Shown here in pieces: positions 47,001 to 56,474 of a stretch of DNA of 64,000 nucleotides. How positions within the stretch are numbered: position 1 is the stretch's first letter; each line of letters opens with the position of its first letter. This stretch comes from Saprospirales bacterium. Lineage in GTDB: Bacteria > Bacteroidota > Bacteroidia > Chitinophagales > Saprospiraceae. A program made the position numbers and the translations under genes. The stretch lies in NCBI GenBank assembly GCA_016711045.1, contig JADJTT010000002.1, forward strand, positions 806,001-870,000. Direction: 5' to 3'. Below the pieces are notes generated by a model that was given only the letters and a program-made list of their open reading frames with translations, did no database searches and had not been told where the DNA came from.

Positions 47001-49340
47001 CTCACTGGTTTCCATGTTGCTCCAGGAGAAGGTATAAATATCATCCCCGCCGCTGGGTGTCAGATCGATAGATCCCGTGCCGGAGCCCGCACAACTGTTG
47101 GCGGTAGTGGCCTGCAGCATAATCGGCGGACAAGTCCCGCTGATTGTCACCGAGCCGTCGTCCCCCATAAAGGGCACATTCGCATTCATGTTCATCACAT
47201 GGGTAGCCAGCGGAGAATCTGTAAAATTAATGGGACTTACATCGCCATTTATGCCTATGGCGTCAAAGCAAAGGTCGAAAAGGATTGTATTATCCACGAC
47301 GGTGGTCGAAGGCGGAGGCGAGGTCCAGTCTATTGTGAGCTCCCCAGGGTTCGGATTACCCACATCACCGGCGGTCATACCTGCCAGGGTAATATTCTGC
47401 ACCCCGGTAAAATCCAGGATCGTTTCATCATAGGCGATGCTGAATTGCATCGAGGTGATATTGGTAAATCCATCGATAGCCCGGATATGCACACAGGAAT
47501 TGCCGCCTGGGGAAACCGTCTCGTCGCTCGCGCGAAGCGCCAACGGGGCTGCATCACAGATCACCACGGTAGATCCGTTCCAGTTAAAGGGCACGTTTCC
47601 GTTCACATCGGTCACTTCAATAGGGGTCGGGGTACCGGAGAAAACCAGATCGGCAGTAGAACAGTTGGGCCCGGTAGCCGTGAAACACAACTGCACGATC
47701 ACGGTACCGTTGGGTACGGTTGCACCTGTCACCACATCATCTGCCAGCCAGGAAAGCGTAAGGTTGCCCGAAGCAGGGCCGCCGGGGTTTCCGATGCTGG
47801 AGGCATTCAGGCCAGGCAGGTTGAAGCCTTGCGATCCGGTATACGAAAGGAGGTTGCCGGGGAAGTTGATGCTAAATTGCATGCTCACCATGTCGGTAAA
47901 GTTCTGTACCGACATATCGATGCAGCAGTTGTCCCCCGATTGTACACTTGCGTCATCCAGGATCAACGCAAAATCGTTGGGGCCGATAACCATCTCTACG
48001 GTTACGGAGCCATTGTCAAAAACGGGCGTGATAATACCGGAAGGATTGGTCACTTCCACCGGAGTGGGCGTGCTGGAAAAAGTAATATTGCTTTGTGCAC
48101 CGGCGGATCCAAGCACGGTAAAACAGAGCTGATAGATCACTGTCCCGTCTGCCACTGATTGCCCGGTAACGGGGTCGTTGGCCAGCCAGGATATAGTGAC
48201 ATTCCCCGCCGTGGGGTTGCCCACGTTGGCCGCCGTAAAGCCGGGCAGGTTGAAACCTGTCGCATTATTGAATTGCAGCACACTCGCATTGTAATTAATG
48301 CTGTATTGCATGCTGACGATATTGTCGAAATTTTGCACCGAAACATCTACACAGACCTGGGCGCCTGGCCCTGCGGTTTCATCGGAGGCAATAAAGGTCA
48401 GGCTTGTACCCCCTCCGCCACCGCCGGTCACGGTTACCGTACCGTTGTCGAAGACCGGAACCACTTCTCCACCTACGTCAATCACCTCTACAGGCACCGG
48501 GTTTCCGGAGAAATTGATGCTACTGGAGGTGCCGCCTGCGCCAATCGCCGTAAAGCAGACCTGGAAGATCACCGTCCCATTTGCCACCGATTGCCCGTTT
48601 ACCGGGTCGTTGGCCAGCCAGGAAACGGAAATATTGCCGGAAGTGGGGTTACCCACGTTGGAAGCGGTCATACCAGGGAGGTTGAATCCGGTTGCGTTGA
48701 CGAATTGAAGCACACTGGCATTGTAATTAATGCTATACTGCATGCTGACGATATCCGTGAAGTTTTGCACCGAAATATCCACGCAGACCTGCGCGCCATT
48801 TGCCACCGTCTCATCGGAGGCAATAAAGGTCAGGTCGCCCCCGCCACCGCCGCCACCGCCGACGTTGACCGTTGCGTTGTTAAATACCGGGTTGACCAAG
48901 CCGCTTGAATTAGTCACCTCCACAGGGGTGGGGTTCCCGGAAAAGGCCACGGTTGAGGTCCCGCTGGTAGGCACGGTCGTAAAACAGATCTGAAAAATGG
49001 ACGTGCCATTGGGCACTGTTTCCCCATTAATTAAATCATTAGCCAGCCAGGAAACAGTGAGGTTTCCGGCAGAAGGATTACCGATGTTGGAAGCGGTAAA
49101 GGCTGCCAGGTTAAAGTTTTGGGCCATGTCAAAGTGCAATACAGCCGCATTATAATTAATGCTGTACTGAAAGCTGACGATGTTCGTGAAGTTAGTCACT
49201 TCCACATCCAGGCACACTTGGGTGCCCTGCGTAGTATTCGTGGTAGCCGGAGTAAGGGTGAATGTTACTTGCTGCGCGAATGCAACATTGGAAACAACGG
49301 AAAGAACCCCTATTACTACAATAGTAACGAGTCTTCTCAT
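44023..49340 (-). CDS. Cohesin/SprB-repeat scaffold-like protein with T9SS type B domain, one frameshift
   Basis: About 1772 residues if repaired. Signal peptide about 1-22. Five cohesin-like beta-sandwiches follow (about 22-155, 167-305, 312-452, 455-592, 595-735), each with the pattern Q.C.D..V.NF..IVS.Q.SI.Y, some joined by poly-Gly linkers. Then come about twelve SprB-like repeats (pattern G.I...V.GG..PY.Y.W) and a C-terminal gliding-motility/CHU_C type B sorting domain (about 1683-1772, NVITPDGDGMNEEF, FNRWGQLVFE). The frame breaks inside an SprB repeat at four C on plus (45650-45653): the upstream part ends SIEGA, the downstream part starts with a GTG at 45648 and lacks a signal peptide. 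One extra G restores EGGVSPF. A surface-anchored scaffold for the nearby dockerin proteins is my inference. Confidence 0.82.
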
Positions 49341-49437
49341 ATGTTCGGAATTTGGGACGGTTAGACAAAAAAATTAATAAATCTTCAGTTTTCTCAATCT
49401 TTTCAATTCGTATATGCTATCCAATTGGGCGTTTCCG

Positions 49438-50235
49438 TTACCGGATAACGACCAGTTTCTGTACAGCTTGTGCATGCTCCGTGGTTAAACGGGCGAAATA
49501 GGTTCCGGAAACAGGGAACACTTCTTCAGGAAGGATATAAACCTGTGCGCCGTTCCTAAAAAACTGGGCATTCTGGTAGATCACCCGACCAGAAATGTCA
49601 AAAACAGTCAATGTGGTTTGCGAAGATTGCTCCAGGGAAAAGCGAATCTGTGCTTCCTCCCGGACGGGATTTGGTGAAACCGGATAGAAGATAAAATCTT
49701 GCGTTACGATCTCTTCGGTGGCCGAGCCGCCCGATACTGTGACAGCGCCGTCGTATGCATTGTAGGTAATTTCTCCTGTCAGGTTGCCAAATTCCAAATC
49801 GGTCGGATTGTTGGAAAATTGGATAGGGCTAACCTGGCCTGCCGAGCCGATCACATCAAAGTTGATCGAAAACAGCACGCTGCTGTCTGCTACCGATTGT
49901 CCGGTTATTATATTATCCGCGATCCACAAAAAAGAAACAACCCCATTATGCGTGGGGAATGGACCAGCTGGAACGCCAAAATTTTGGTTATTGATATTGA
50001 AGATCCCGAAGTCTCCAATCCCGGAGTAGGCCAGAATCAGGCTGTCATACCTAAGTGTAAACTGGGCATTCAGCATGGAGGTAAAGTTGGCCACTTTGAC
50101 CAATACTTTTACCGGCTGACCAGGATCGCCAATAACAGGGGGGGAATAGACCGTCACTTGCCCGTAGGTTGTTGCCACGCTGCACCAAAGCAGCACGACA
50201 AGGGCAAAGCTCCGGAGGGATGTGAGCTTTCTCAT
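49438..50235 (-). CDS. Secreted single-cohesin protein with T9SS type A domain
   Basis: A 265-residue protein; the ATG at 50235 (MRKLTSLRS) precedes a signal peptide (ending TTYGQ), so the 18-codon extension upstream is ignored. One cohesin-like domain (about 26-170) has VKVLVKVANFTSMLNAQFTL and VSFLWIADN, like those of the scaffold protein 97 bp downstream. A T9SS type A tail follows (about 180-265, FYPVSPNPVREEAQI). First gene of a likely operon with the scaffold and PorP/SprF. It could act as an adaptor that holds one dockerin partner at the surface. Confidence 0.8.
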   Translation of the reverse strand: MRKLTSLRSFALVVLLWCSVATTYGQVTVYSPPVIGDPGQPVKVLVKVANFTSMLNAQFTLRYDSLILAYSGIGDFGIFNINNQNFGVPAGPFPTHNGVVSFLWIADNIITGQSVADSSVLFSINFDVIGSAGQVSPIQFSNNPTDLEFGNLTGEITYNAYDGAVTVSGGSATEEIVTQDFIFYPVSPNPVREEAQIRFSLEQSSQTTLTVFDISGRVIYQNAQFFRNGAQVYILPEEVFPVSGTYFARLTTEHAQAVQKLVVIR

Positions 50236-50302
50236 GCCTGGTTTTTGAGATAGGATGGAATAGTAGATGTCCAAATCAATAATAAACACGGATACAAATA
50301 TG

Positions 50303-50349
50303 AAAAAAAAAGTGGACTTCCTCCATTTTGAGACGGAAGAAGTCCACTT
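50303..50349 (-). terminator. Rho-independent terminator of the dockerin giant gene
   Basis: A 15-bp stem with one mismatch (50310-50324 with 50335-50349, aagtggacttc core) followed on minus by a T-run (A-run 50303-50310 on plus), just after the stop at 50358. It separates this gene from the cohesin operon. Confidence 0.8.
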
Positions 50350-50357
50350 CCGGCCTT

Positions 50358-53300
50358 TTATTTCACGATCACCATTTTCTTGGTAGCCGTGAAGCCGGCG
50401 GTTTCCAGCGAGTAATAGAGTACGCCTGAACCCGGAAGGTCATTTGCCTGAAGGACAATCTGATTGTAGCCTTTTGCAAATTCTCCGCGGATCAGTTTCA
50501 ATACTTTGCCGGACAGATCGACAACCTTCAGGGTAGCAACCCCTGTTTCCGGCAAGTTAAAGCCGATCACAGATTTGCCATTGAAGGGGTTGGGTACATT
50601 CTGGTACAATTCGAATTTGTCGCCTGCTATCTGCCCATTGAAAGACAGGCTTATGTCGAGCATGCGGCCATCGAGGTCGTACGCTTCTGCTTTGGTAAAG
50701 CGGGATCCGACGCTCAGCAGATCGCTCAGCAACGCGTTGTCGTTGGCTTTAAACACCAGGCTAAACAGATCGCCCGATGTCATCTCTCCGTTCCAGCTGG
50801 TCGTGATAGCTCCTTCTTCCAGCAGGTGCAGACCGAAGTTGTCTTCATTGCCCTGGCCAGGGATGAGGTTGATCAATTCCAGTGCGTTGTTGTCAAAGTT
50901 GAGCGTAAACTGGTAGCCCAACACCCGAAGATTATCCGCAGTAAGCGCCACTGTGTAAGTGTTGCCAGCTACCAATTGCTGGTCTTCTACGTTCAGCGCC
51001 AGGGTGCCAAACAACGTGCGGTCTTCCGTATCGCCCATGGCGTTGGTAGCAGCCGAGCCGTTGACGTCGCCTACTTTCACTGCCACGAAATCTGCATAGA
51101 GTTCGCTAACGCTCAGGTTATTGAAGCTGATCACTTCGGGGAATCCGCTGCTGAACGGATTAGCCGGGTTCGGGAATACAAAATCCTTGTCGACAAAGCG
51201 CCAGGATGTATTATTCGGGAACACCTGTATCAACTGGAGGATGATCTTGCGAATCTCCACCATGTCGGAAGTAGTCACCGAATTCGACCGGTTTGCATCT
51301 GCTGCAATGATCTTGTACGGAGAGTTCAGCGATTGAATTCCGAGGATGTGGCGGGTGATCAATACAAGGTCGTAGGTGGTCACGCCATTGCCATCGTTTA
51401 CATCGAATACCGGGGTAACCGTGTAGTCGCCACCGCTGGGAATGTTGCCGAAGGAGTAGGTACCATTGGATCCGGTCAGTTCCGTATTGCTGCCATTGCC
51501 ACTCAGTTCAACGGATACACCTTCCACCCCTTCTTCTTCTTCATTCGCGATCGCACCTGCTACAGTCGGCCCATTAGCCGAGTTGCAGGCGAACATGTTA
51601 TCCTGGATAACGACGAATGTTTCGCAATAATCCTGGTTGCCGTAGATATCCGTAACCCAAACCTGTACCGGCTGCTGACCAAGGTCATCGCAGGTATAGA
51701 TCGTGCTCAGGTCGTTTACATCCGGGGAGAAGCTGAAGGCCACGATCGGGCCGCAGTTGTCGAAGGAACCTTCGTCAAAATCTTCAGCCCATACTTCCAC
51801 CATACCTGTCTGCATGATCTCAATAACGAGACCGTTGTCGCAAAGCGGTGTCGGTTTCTTGCAGTCTGTAACCACCACGGTGATGGTTTCATACGCCGTG
51901 TTGCCACAGTTGTCCATCACGGAATAGGTCACATCGTATTCGCCTACACCAACGTTAGCTACCGTTACATTGCCTGTGATGTTATTGAAATTGCCTAATT
52001 CACCGGTAATATCCACATCAAAGTGCAGGGAACAATCGTCGCTGATATCCGGGTAAGGCAGCGTGATATTGGTGTTGCAGTCCGTATCGGTAATACAGCC
52101 ATCAATCGCCGGGATTGTAAAGTCAGGTGCTTCGTTGTCGATCACCTTGATCGTTTGTTTGAACGTGATGTAGCCATCCGGGGTGCCGGGGCTGCCCGTA
52201 GAGTTCCAGCCATCGCGGAAAGTGCGGCAGTCTTTGTCGCCATCCCCATCCCAGTCGACGTTCAGGTTGCATTCCGCTTTGCCTGCTTCAGAGTATGCGT
52301 TATACCCGAAGTCGTCATAGATACACCAGTTGATCACGTTCCAGGTACGAACGATCTTGTAGCAGGCATCCGGTACGACCGTAAATACCTGGTCTGAATG
52401 TGCTACCCCGATCAGCTCGCACTCGTCGAGGAAGATCTCCGGTTCGCCGGTATCCGGCAGCTGGCCATTGGTACACTGCCCGGTAAAGTCTGCGGGGAAT
52501 TCCACTACCCAGTTGGACACGTGGTTTACGTTGATCACCTGGGTGCAGACAGCCTGGCCGTTCTGGTCACTGGCCGTCCATTTGCGGATGATCTGGCCAG
52601 CCGAACAGTTGTTCAGGTTAACCGTAACGGTATAGACTGTGTTGTAGTTGCAATTGTCGTAAAAGGTCGGCGTACCAAACCCATTGAGTACGCTATAATT
52701 GCCTTGTTCTACCCCGGCAGCGTAGTTCTGCAGGTAGTTGTCGCAGGTAATGGTTTGTGCCTGCGGGCAAGACAAGAGGGAAGGCGGCAGTTTGTCGTTG
52801 ACGTTTACTGTCACCATACAGTCGTTGTAGTTGCCATAGCAGTCGATAGCGCGGAAGACCACCGTAACGGGGTTCGCGGGGATATCGCTGCAGCAGAAGG
52901 TCACCGTCGGACCGAAGTCGTCGAAGTTACCGCTGCAATCGCCGTTCATGCGGCGCACGACGAATTTGTCGAGGCAGCAGTTGTCGTAAGAACCATCATC
53001 GAAGGTATTGGCCGGTACGATAGCCTTCCCATCGGAGGAGAGGTTCACATCCGTGATCTCATCACAGATCGTCGTCGGTACGATATCGTCGATCACTTGT
53101 ACAGAGACGTACAGTTCAGCGATATTGTTGCATTCGTCGATTGCCTGGTAAAGGATCTGGTAGGTTCCCAGTCCGAGGCCCGGAGCAGGAATAAAGCCTC
53201 CGTTGGTACCATCAATCCCATTGAGGTAGATCGCTTCGCCTACCGGGGTGAAAATGCGGATCGTCCAGTTGCTGCATGCATCTGAAACCGAAGCCGGCTG

Positions 53301-54377
53301 CAGATACCCTTGCGACTTACAAGGCAGCGGGTGTTGGCCAGGGATATTAGCGCTCACGGAGAAAGGCGCGCGCACAATGGTAGGCGCCACATGGTCAGCC
53401 ACTTTAACGATCTGGATATTGTCTTCGCCCAGCGGGTTGCCGGTTACGACCATTCCTGTACACCAGTCGAGTACAGTCCAGGTGCGTACGATCTTAAAGG
53501 TAGTACCGCAGGTAACCAGGGTCTGGTCTGCATGCGTGTACTGATAGTTGCAATATTGTCCTACGATACCATCCGGGATACCGGAGCCTGTGTTGCTCAG
53601 TACACTCGCATTGGTAATGCCCGTAGCGTTGATCACATTGGTGCCGCTTTGCAGGGCTTTCACGGTAGGATGAAGTGCCGTAGCCGCGGTGATATTGGAA
53701 TAGGACGCATATTGCGTGCACTCCCAGGTAATATCATTGGGGAAGTCGACATAAGCCGGGCGTTCGATAGTGATGTACTGCGTGCAGGGCGCCGATTGGT
53801 TGCCGCTCGCATCGATAGCCAGGAACGTACGGGTAACCAATACATAGCCGCCATTAGGGGAGCACTGGCTGGAGGTATTGATTGTCTGATTGGCGAGTTC
53901 TACATCCGGGCTCAGGTCGCAGTTGTCGGCTACATCCGGAAACGGTACGTTGTTGTAGTCTTGCGTACAGGGGATGGTCACTTCCTCCCCAAAGCATACC
54001 GGAGCAGCTTTGTCTTCAATCTTGATCGATCCCCAGCACTTGTTGCCGCTGTTCATGTGGGTTACACGAACAACCAGCGTCTGGCCCAGGTGGGAACTGC
54101 CACTGAAGCTCACTACGTTAATACCGGAGTACAGTACATTGATGCCGCTGAGTACTTCCAGCAAAAGGTTCCCCGAAGGAATAGCCCCTTCCAGGATCAT
54201 GTCAGCCGTAAGATCAATCTGACAGGTTCCGTCCGGTGTGGGGTCGACCGAAACCTGCACGTTGTCGTTGCAGACCATCGTCTGGGCCGATACGCTTCCT
54301 GTCTGGAAGAAGAGCATCGCGATCGGCAGTGCCAACCAAACCAGCGAACGTAGGTTAGTAAAATTCGTTTTTTCCAT
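50358..54377 (-). CDS. Giant secreted HYR-type protein with dockerin and T9SS type A domains
   Basis: A 1339-residue protein; the ATG at 54377 (MEKTNFTNLRS) just precedes the signal peptide (ending GSVSAQ), so an upstream extension of 61 codons is ignored. Body: an N-terminal Ig-like module shared with the others (MVCNDNVQVSVD, ADMILEG), HYR-type repeats to about 930, a CnaB-like module (about 935-985), dockerin-type loops (DVNDGNGVTTYD about 990; DANRSNSVTTSD about 1030), a cohesin-like domain (about 1125-1250) and a T9SS type A tail (1255-1339, FELYQNVPNPFNG). The C-terminal half is close to the cassette giants but not identical, so it is an older paralogue without a small partner gene. Confidence 0.86.
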   Translation of the reverse strand: MEKTNFTNLRSLVWLALPIAMLFFQTGSVSAQTMVCNDNVQVSVDPTPDGTCQIDLTADMILEGAIPSGNLLLEVLSGINVLYSGINVVSFSGSSHLGQTLVVRVTHMNSGNKCWGSIKIEDKAAPVCFGEEVTIPCTQDYNNVPFPDVADNCDLSPDVELANQTINTSSQCSPNGGYVLVTRTFLAIDASGNQSAPCTQYITIERPAYVDFPNDITWECTQYASYSNITAATALHPTVKALQSGTNVINATGITNASVLSNTGSGIPDGIVGQYCNYQYTHADQTLVTCGTTFKIVRTWTVLDWCTGMVVTGNPLGEDNIQIVKVADHVAPTIVRAPFSVSANIPGQHPLPCKSQGYLQPASVSDACSNWTIRIFTPVGEAIYLNGIDGTNGGFIPAPGLGLGTYQILYQAIDECNNIAELYVSVQVIDDIVPTTICDEITDVNLSSDGKAIVPANTFDDGSYDNCCLDKFVVRRMNGDCSGNFDDFGPTVTFCCSDIPANPVTVVFRAIDCYGNYNDCMVTVNVNDKLPPSLLSCPQAQTITCDNYLQNYAAGVEQGNYSVLNGFGTPTFYDNCNYNTVYTVTVNLNNCSAGQIIRKWTASDQNGQAVCTQVINVNHVSNWVVEFPADFTGQCTNGQLPDTGEPEIFLDECELIGVAHSDQVFTVVPDACYKIVRTWNVINWCIYDDFGYNAYSEAGKAECNLNVDWDGDGDKDCRTFRDGWNSTGSPGTPDGYITFKQTIKVIDNEAPDFTIPAIDGCITDTDCNTNITLPYPDISDDCSLHFDVDITGELGNFNNITGNVTVANVGVGEYDVTYSVMDNCGNTAYETITVVVTDCKKPTPLCDNGLVIEIMQTGMVEVWAEDFDEGSFDNCGPIVAFSFSPDVNDLSTIYTCDDLGQQPVQVWVTDIYGNQDYCETFVVIQDNMFACNSANGPTVAGAIANEEEEGVEGVSVELSGNGSNTELTGSNGTYSFGNIPSGGDYTVTPVFDVNDGNGVTTYDLVLITRHILGIQSLNSPYKIIAADANRSNSVTTSDMVEIRKIILQLIQVFPNNTSWRFVDKDFVFPNPANPFSSGFPEVISFNNLSVSELYADFVAVKVGDVNGSAATNAMGDTEDRTLFGTLALNVEDQQLVAGNTYTVALTADNLRVLGYQFTLNFDNNALELINLIPGQGNEDNFGLHLLEEGAITTSWNGEMTSGDLFSLVFKANDNALLSDLLSVGSRFTKAEAYDLDGRMLDISLSFNGQIAGDKFELYQNVPNPFNGKSVIGFNLPETGVATLKVVDLSGKVLKLIRGEFAKGYNQIVLQANDLPGSGVLYYSLETAGFTATKKMVIVK

Positions 54378-54786
54378 GGAATTACAGTTGTGTGAATGGT
54401 TTATGAAAATGAGATTATAATTTGCAAAGACAAGCCGCTTAACCGCAAAAAAATCGGCTTTTGGCACGATATTTGGAGTATGGCAGATAGCATAAAGTAC
54501 AGTCACAAATAGGAAATCCACTTGATAGCAGCGGGTATGGAGCAGATCGATCCTGTGCATCTGGGAAAGATGAGTGAAGACTACAGGACTCGAAGGGCTA
54601 AATCGTTGCGTTCATGGGATTTCAATTCACTCGCCGACAAAAGTAAAAACTTCTGAGGGCAATTCAAATACCTCTGGGTGGAAATAATCACCAAGGCAGT
54701 AGTTTTTTTCTATTTGCCTTGCATTATTATTTCCGCCACAAAGATATTGGCAATTTAACTTAGGTGCATACCCACAAGAGGGTATT
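54378..54786. other. Upstream region of the dockerin giant gene
   Basis: A 409-bp gap after the NarL-type regulator gene. I see no further gene and no clear terminator. The promoter of the giant gene at 54377 is presumably here. Confidence 0.4.
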
Positions 54787-55458
54787 TTACTCTAAAAACT
54801 GAAACTCGTAGGCAGCCCTTACCAGGCTGGCTTTATTCGTGGCGCCTAATTTTCGCATCAGGTTCTTCCTGTGCACGCCCACCGTTTGCTCGCTTATGAA
54901 CAGATGGGAAGCAATTTCCTTGTTGCTGTTCGATTCGGCGATAAGCCGAAGTATTTGTGTTTCCCGTTTAGTCAGAGAACATCGCTCCATCAATGGGTCT
55001 AGAAAAGATTGCTGACTGGTGGAGTCCAAGCCCGATTCCGTTTCTTTTTGTTTGGCAGGCATGGAGTATTTCTGCCCTTTCAACACCATCCGGATCGCTT
55101 TTTCGAAGTCCAAAAGGGACTGAGATTTGTATACAAAGCCATTTGCTCCACGGTTCATCACTGCTTTTCGCATTCGCTGGTTGTCATACCTGCTAAAAAC
55201 GATCGTGGAAATACGCAACGATTCCTTTTGAATATAATCCAGCACCTTTAACCCGTCCATTCCTTCCAAAAAGATATCCAGGATCAGTAGGTCAAAGCTG
55301 TTCTTTTTCAACACAGGAAGCAGATCGGAGCCTTTGGCGATTTCTTCCACTACCGCATCACGCATTTCAGGCATCTGCTGGAGCACAAATTTGATCCCTT
55401 CCCGGACAACACAGTGGTCATCGGCAAGCAATATTTTCCATTTTGCAACCTTCATCAT
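54787..55458 (-). CDS. NarL/LuxR-type response regulator
   Basis: A 223-residue two-component regulator: a receiver domain (about 5-125) with DD at 13-14, the phospho-acceptor Asp61 (LLILDIFLEGMDG), then a LuxR-type helix-turn-helix (about 155-220; LTKRETQILRLIAESNSNKEIA, SEQTVGVHRKNL). The frame is open for 62 further codons upstream, but that part overlaps the asparaginase gene and is not family-like. The start ATG (55458 or 55455) follows an aaaggag sequence. The upstream gene's TGA lies within the start ATGATGA, so translation may be coupled. The dockerin giant gene lies just downstream. Confidence 0.85.
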   Translation of the reverse strand: MMKVAKWKILLADDHCVVREGIKFVLQQMPEMRDAVVEEIAKGSDLLPVLKKNSFDLLILDIFLEGMDGLKVLDYIQKESLRISTIVFSRYDNQRMRKAVMNRGANGFVYKSQSLLDFEKAIRMVLKGQKYSMPAKQKETESGLDSTSQQSFLDPLMERCSLTKRETQILRLIAESNSNKEIASHLFISEQTVGVHRKNLMRKLGATNKASLVRAAYEFQFLE

Positions 55459-56453
55459 TTCTCTCCTTTTAAAAAGGAATCGGCCGTAAATACCTCGTGT
55501 TTTCCGTTCTTGCTCAGGGAATAGGTAAAGCCAGGATGAATGCTGAAAGCGCCATGGGCCCCTGCAATGTTCAGCGCCAAAAAACCGACTTGAAAATCCC
55601 GGTATTGCTGTTTTCGAACAATCCGCATGATCGCCTCTTCGCACGCTTCGGCGGGTGACATCCCCTGTCTCATCAATTCCACGACCAGGAAGGTGCCTGC
55701 GGTTTTGAGCACGGCCTCTCCCAATCCAGTCGCCGCAGCAGCTCCTACTTCCCCATCTACAAACAACCCGGCGCCGATAATGGGCGAGTCTCCTACCCTG
55801 CCGCGCAGTTTAAACGACAAACCGCTGGTCGTGCAGGCCCCGGCCAAGCGGCCATTTGCATCCATCGCTACCATGCCGATCGTGTCATGCCGCTCGCGGT
55901 TGATCTCTGTTTGGTAGATGCGTTCCTTTTTCCAATCTTTCCAGGCCTCTTTTGCCTTGGGTGTGAGCATGTTTTCTTTGGGAAACCCCTGGGATAAGGC
56001 AAATTGCCGGGCACCTTCTCCAGCCAATAACACATGAGGCGTATTTTCCATCACTTTCCGGGCTACAGAGATCGGGTGCATAATGTCTTCCAGAAAGCAA
56101 ACCCCTCCGCAACTTCCATCTGCGTCCATAATGCATGCATCGAGGGTTACCTTTCCATCCCGGTCGGGAAGGCCTCCATAACCAACTGAGCTGTTTGTAG
56201 GGTCTGCTTCTACTATCCGAACACCTGCTTCTACTGCATCCAGCGCATTTCCGCCCTTCTCCATGGTCGACAGGGCTTCCAGATTCGCTTCCTTGCCAAA
56301 ATCCCAGGTAGACAGCACGATAGGCCCTTCCTTTGAAGAACCGGTGTTCTGACGCCGAGAGGCGCCAAAAGGTAACGCGGAAAATACATTTTTCACGCCC
56401 AGGAGTGCAGAAAGCAACATTGTTTTGCGAAGAAAGGATCGCCGGTTGATCAT
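55455..56453 (-). CDS. Glycosylasparaginase/isoaspartyl peptidase family hydrolase
   Basis: A 332-residue N-terminal nucleophile hydrolase. The twin-arginine-like signal (NRRSFLRKTMLLSALLG) suggests export. The autocleavage site and nucleophile is Thr191 in HDTIGMVAMD; the downstream GRVGDSPIIGAGLFVD and AAATGLGEAVLK motifs bind substrate. It hydrolyses N-glycosyl-asparagine or beta-aspartyl bonds. Its stop overlaps the start of the response regulator gene, and the FadH-like gene ends 21 bp upstream, so the three may be one transcript. Confidence 0.9.
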   Translation of the reverse strand: MINRRSFLRKTMLLSALLGVKNVFSALPFGASRRQNTGSSKEGPIVLSTWDFGKEANLEALSTMEKGGNALDAVEAGVRIVEADPTNSSVGYGGLPDRDGKVTLDACIMDADGSCGGVCFLEDIMHPISVARKVMENTPHVLLAGEGARQFALSQGFPKENMLTPKAKEAWKDWKKERIYQTEINRERHDTIGMVAMDANGRLAGACTTSGLSFKLRGRVGDSPIIGAGLFVDGEVGAAAATGLGEAVLKTAGTFLVVELMRQGMSPAEACEEAIMRIVRKQQYRDFQVGFLALNIAGAHGAFSIHPGFTYSLSKNGKHEVFTADSFLKGEK

Positions 56454-56474
56454 GAAACGGTATTTTCTGGTTCT

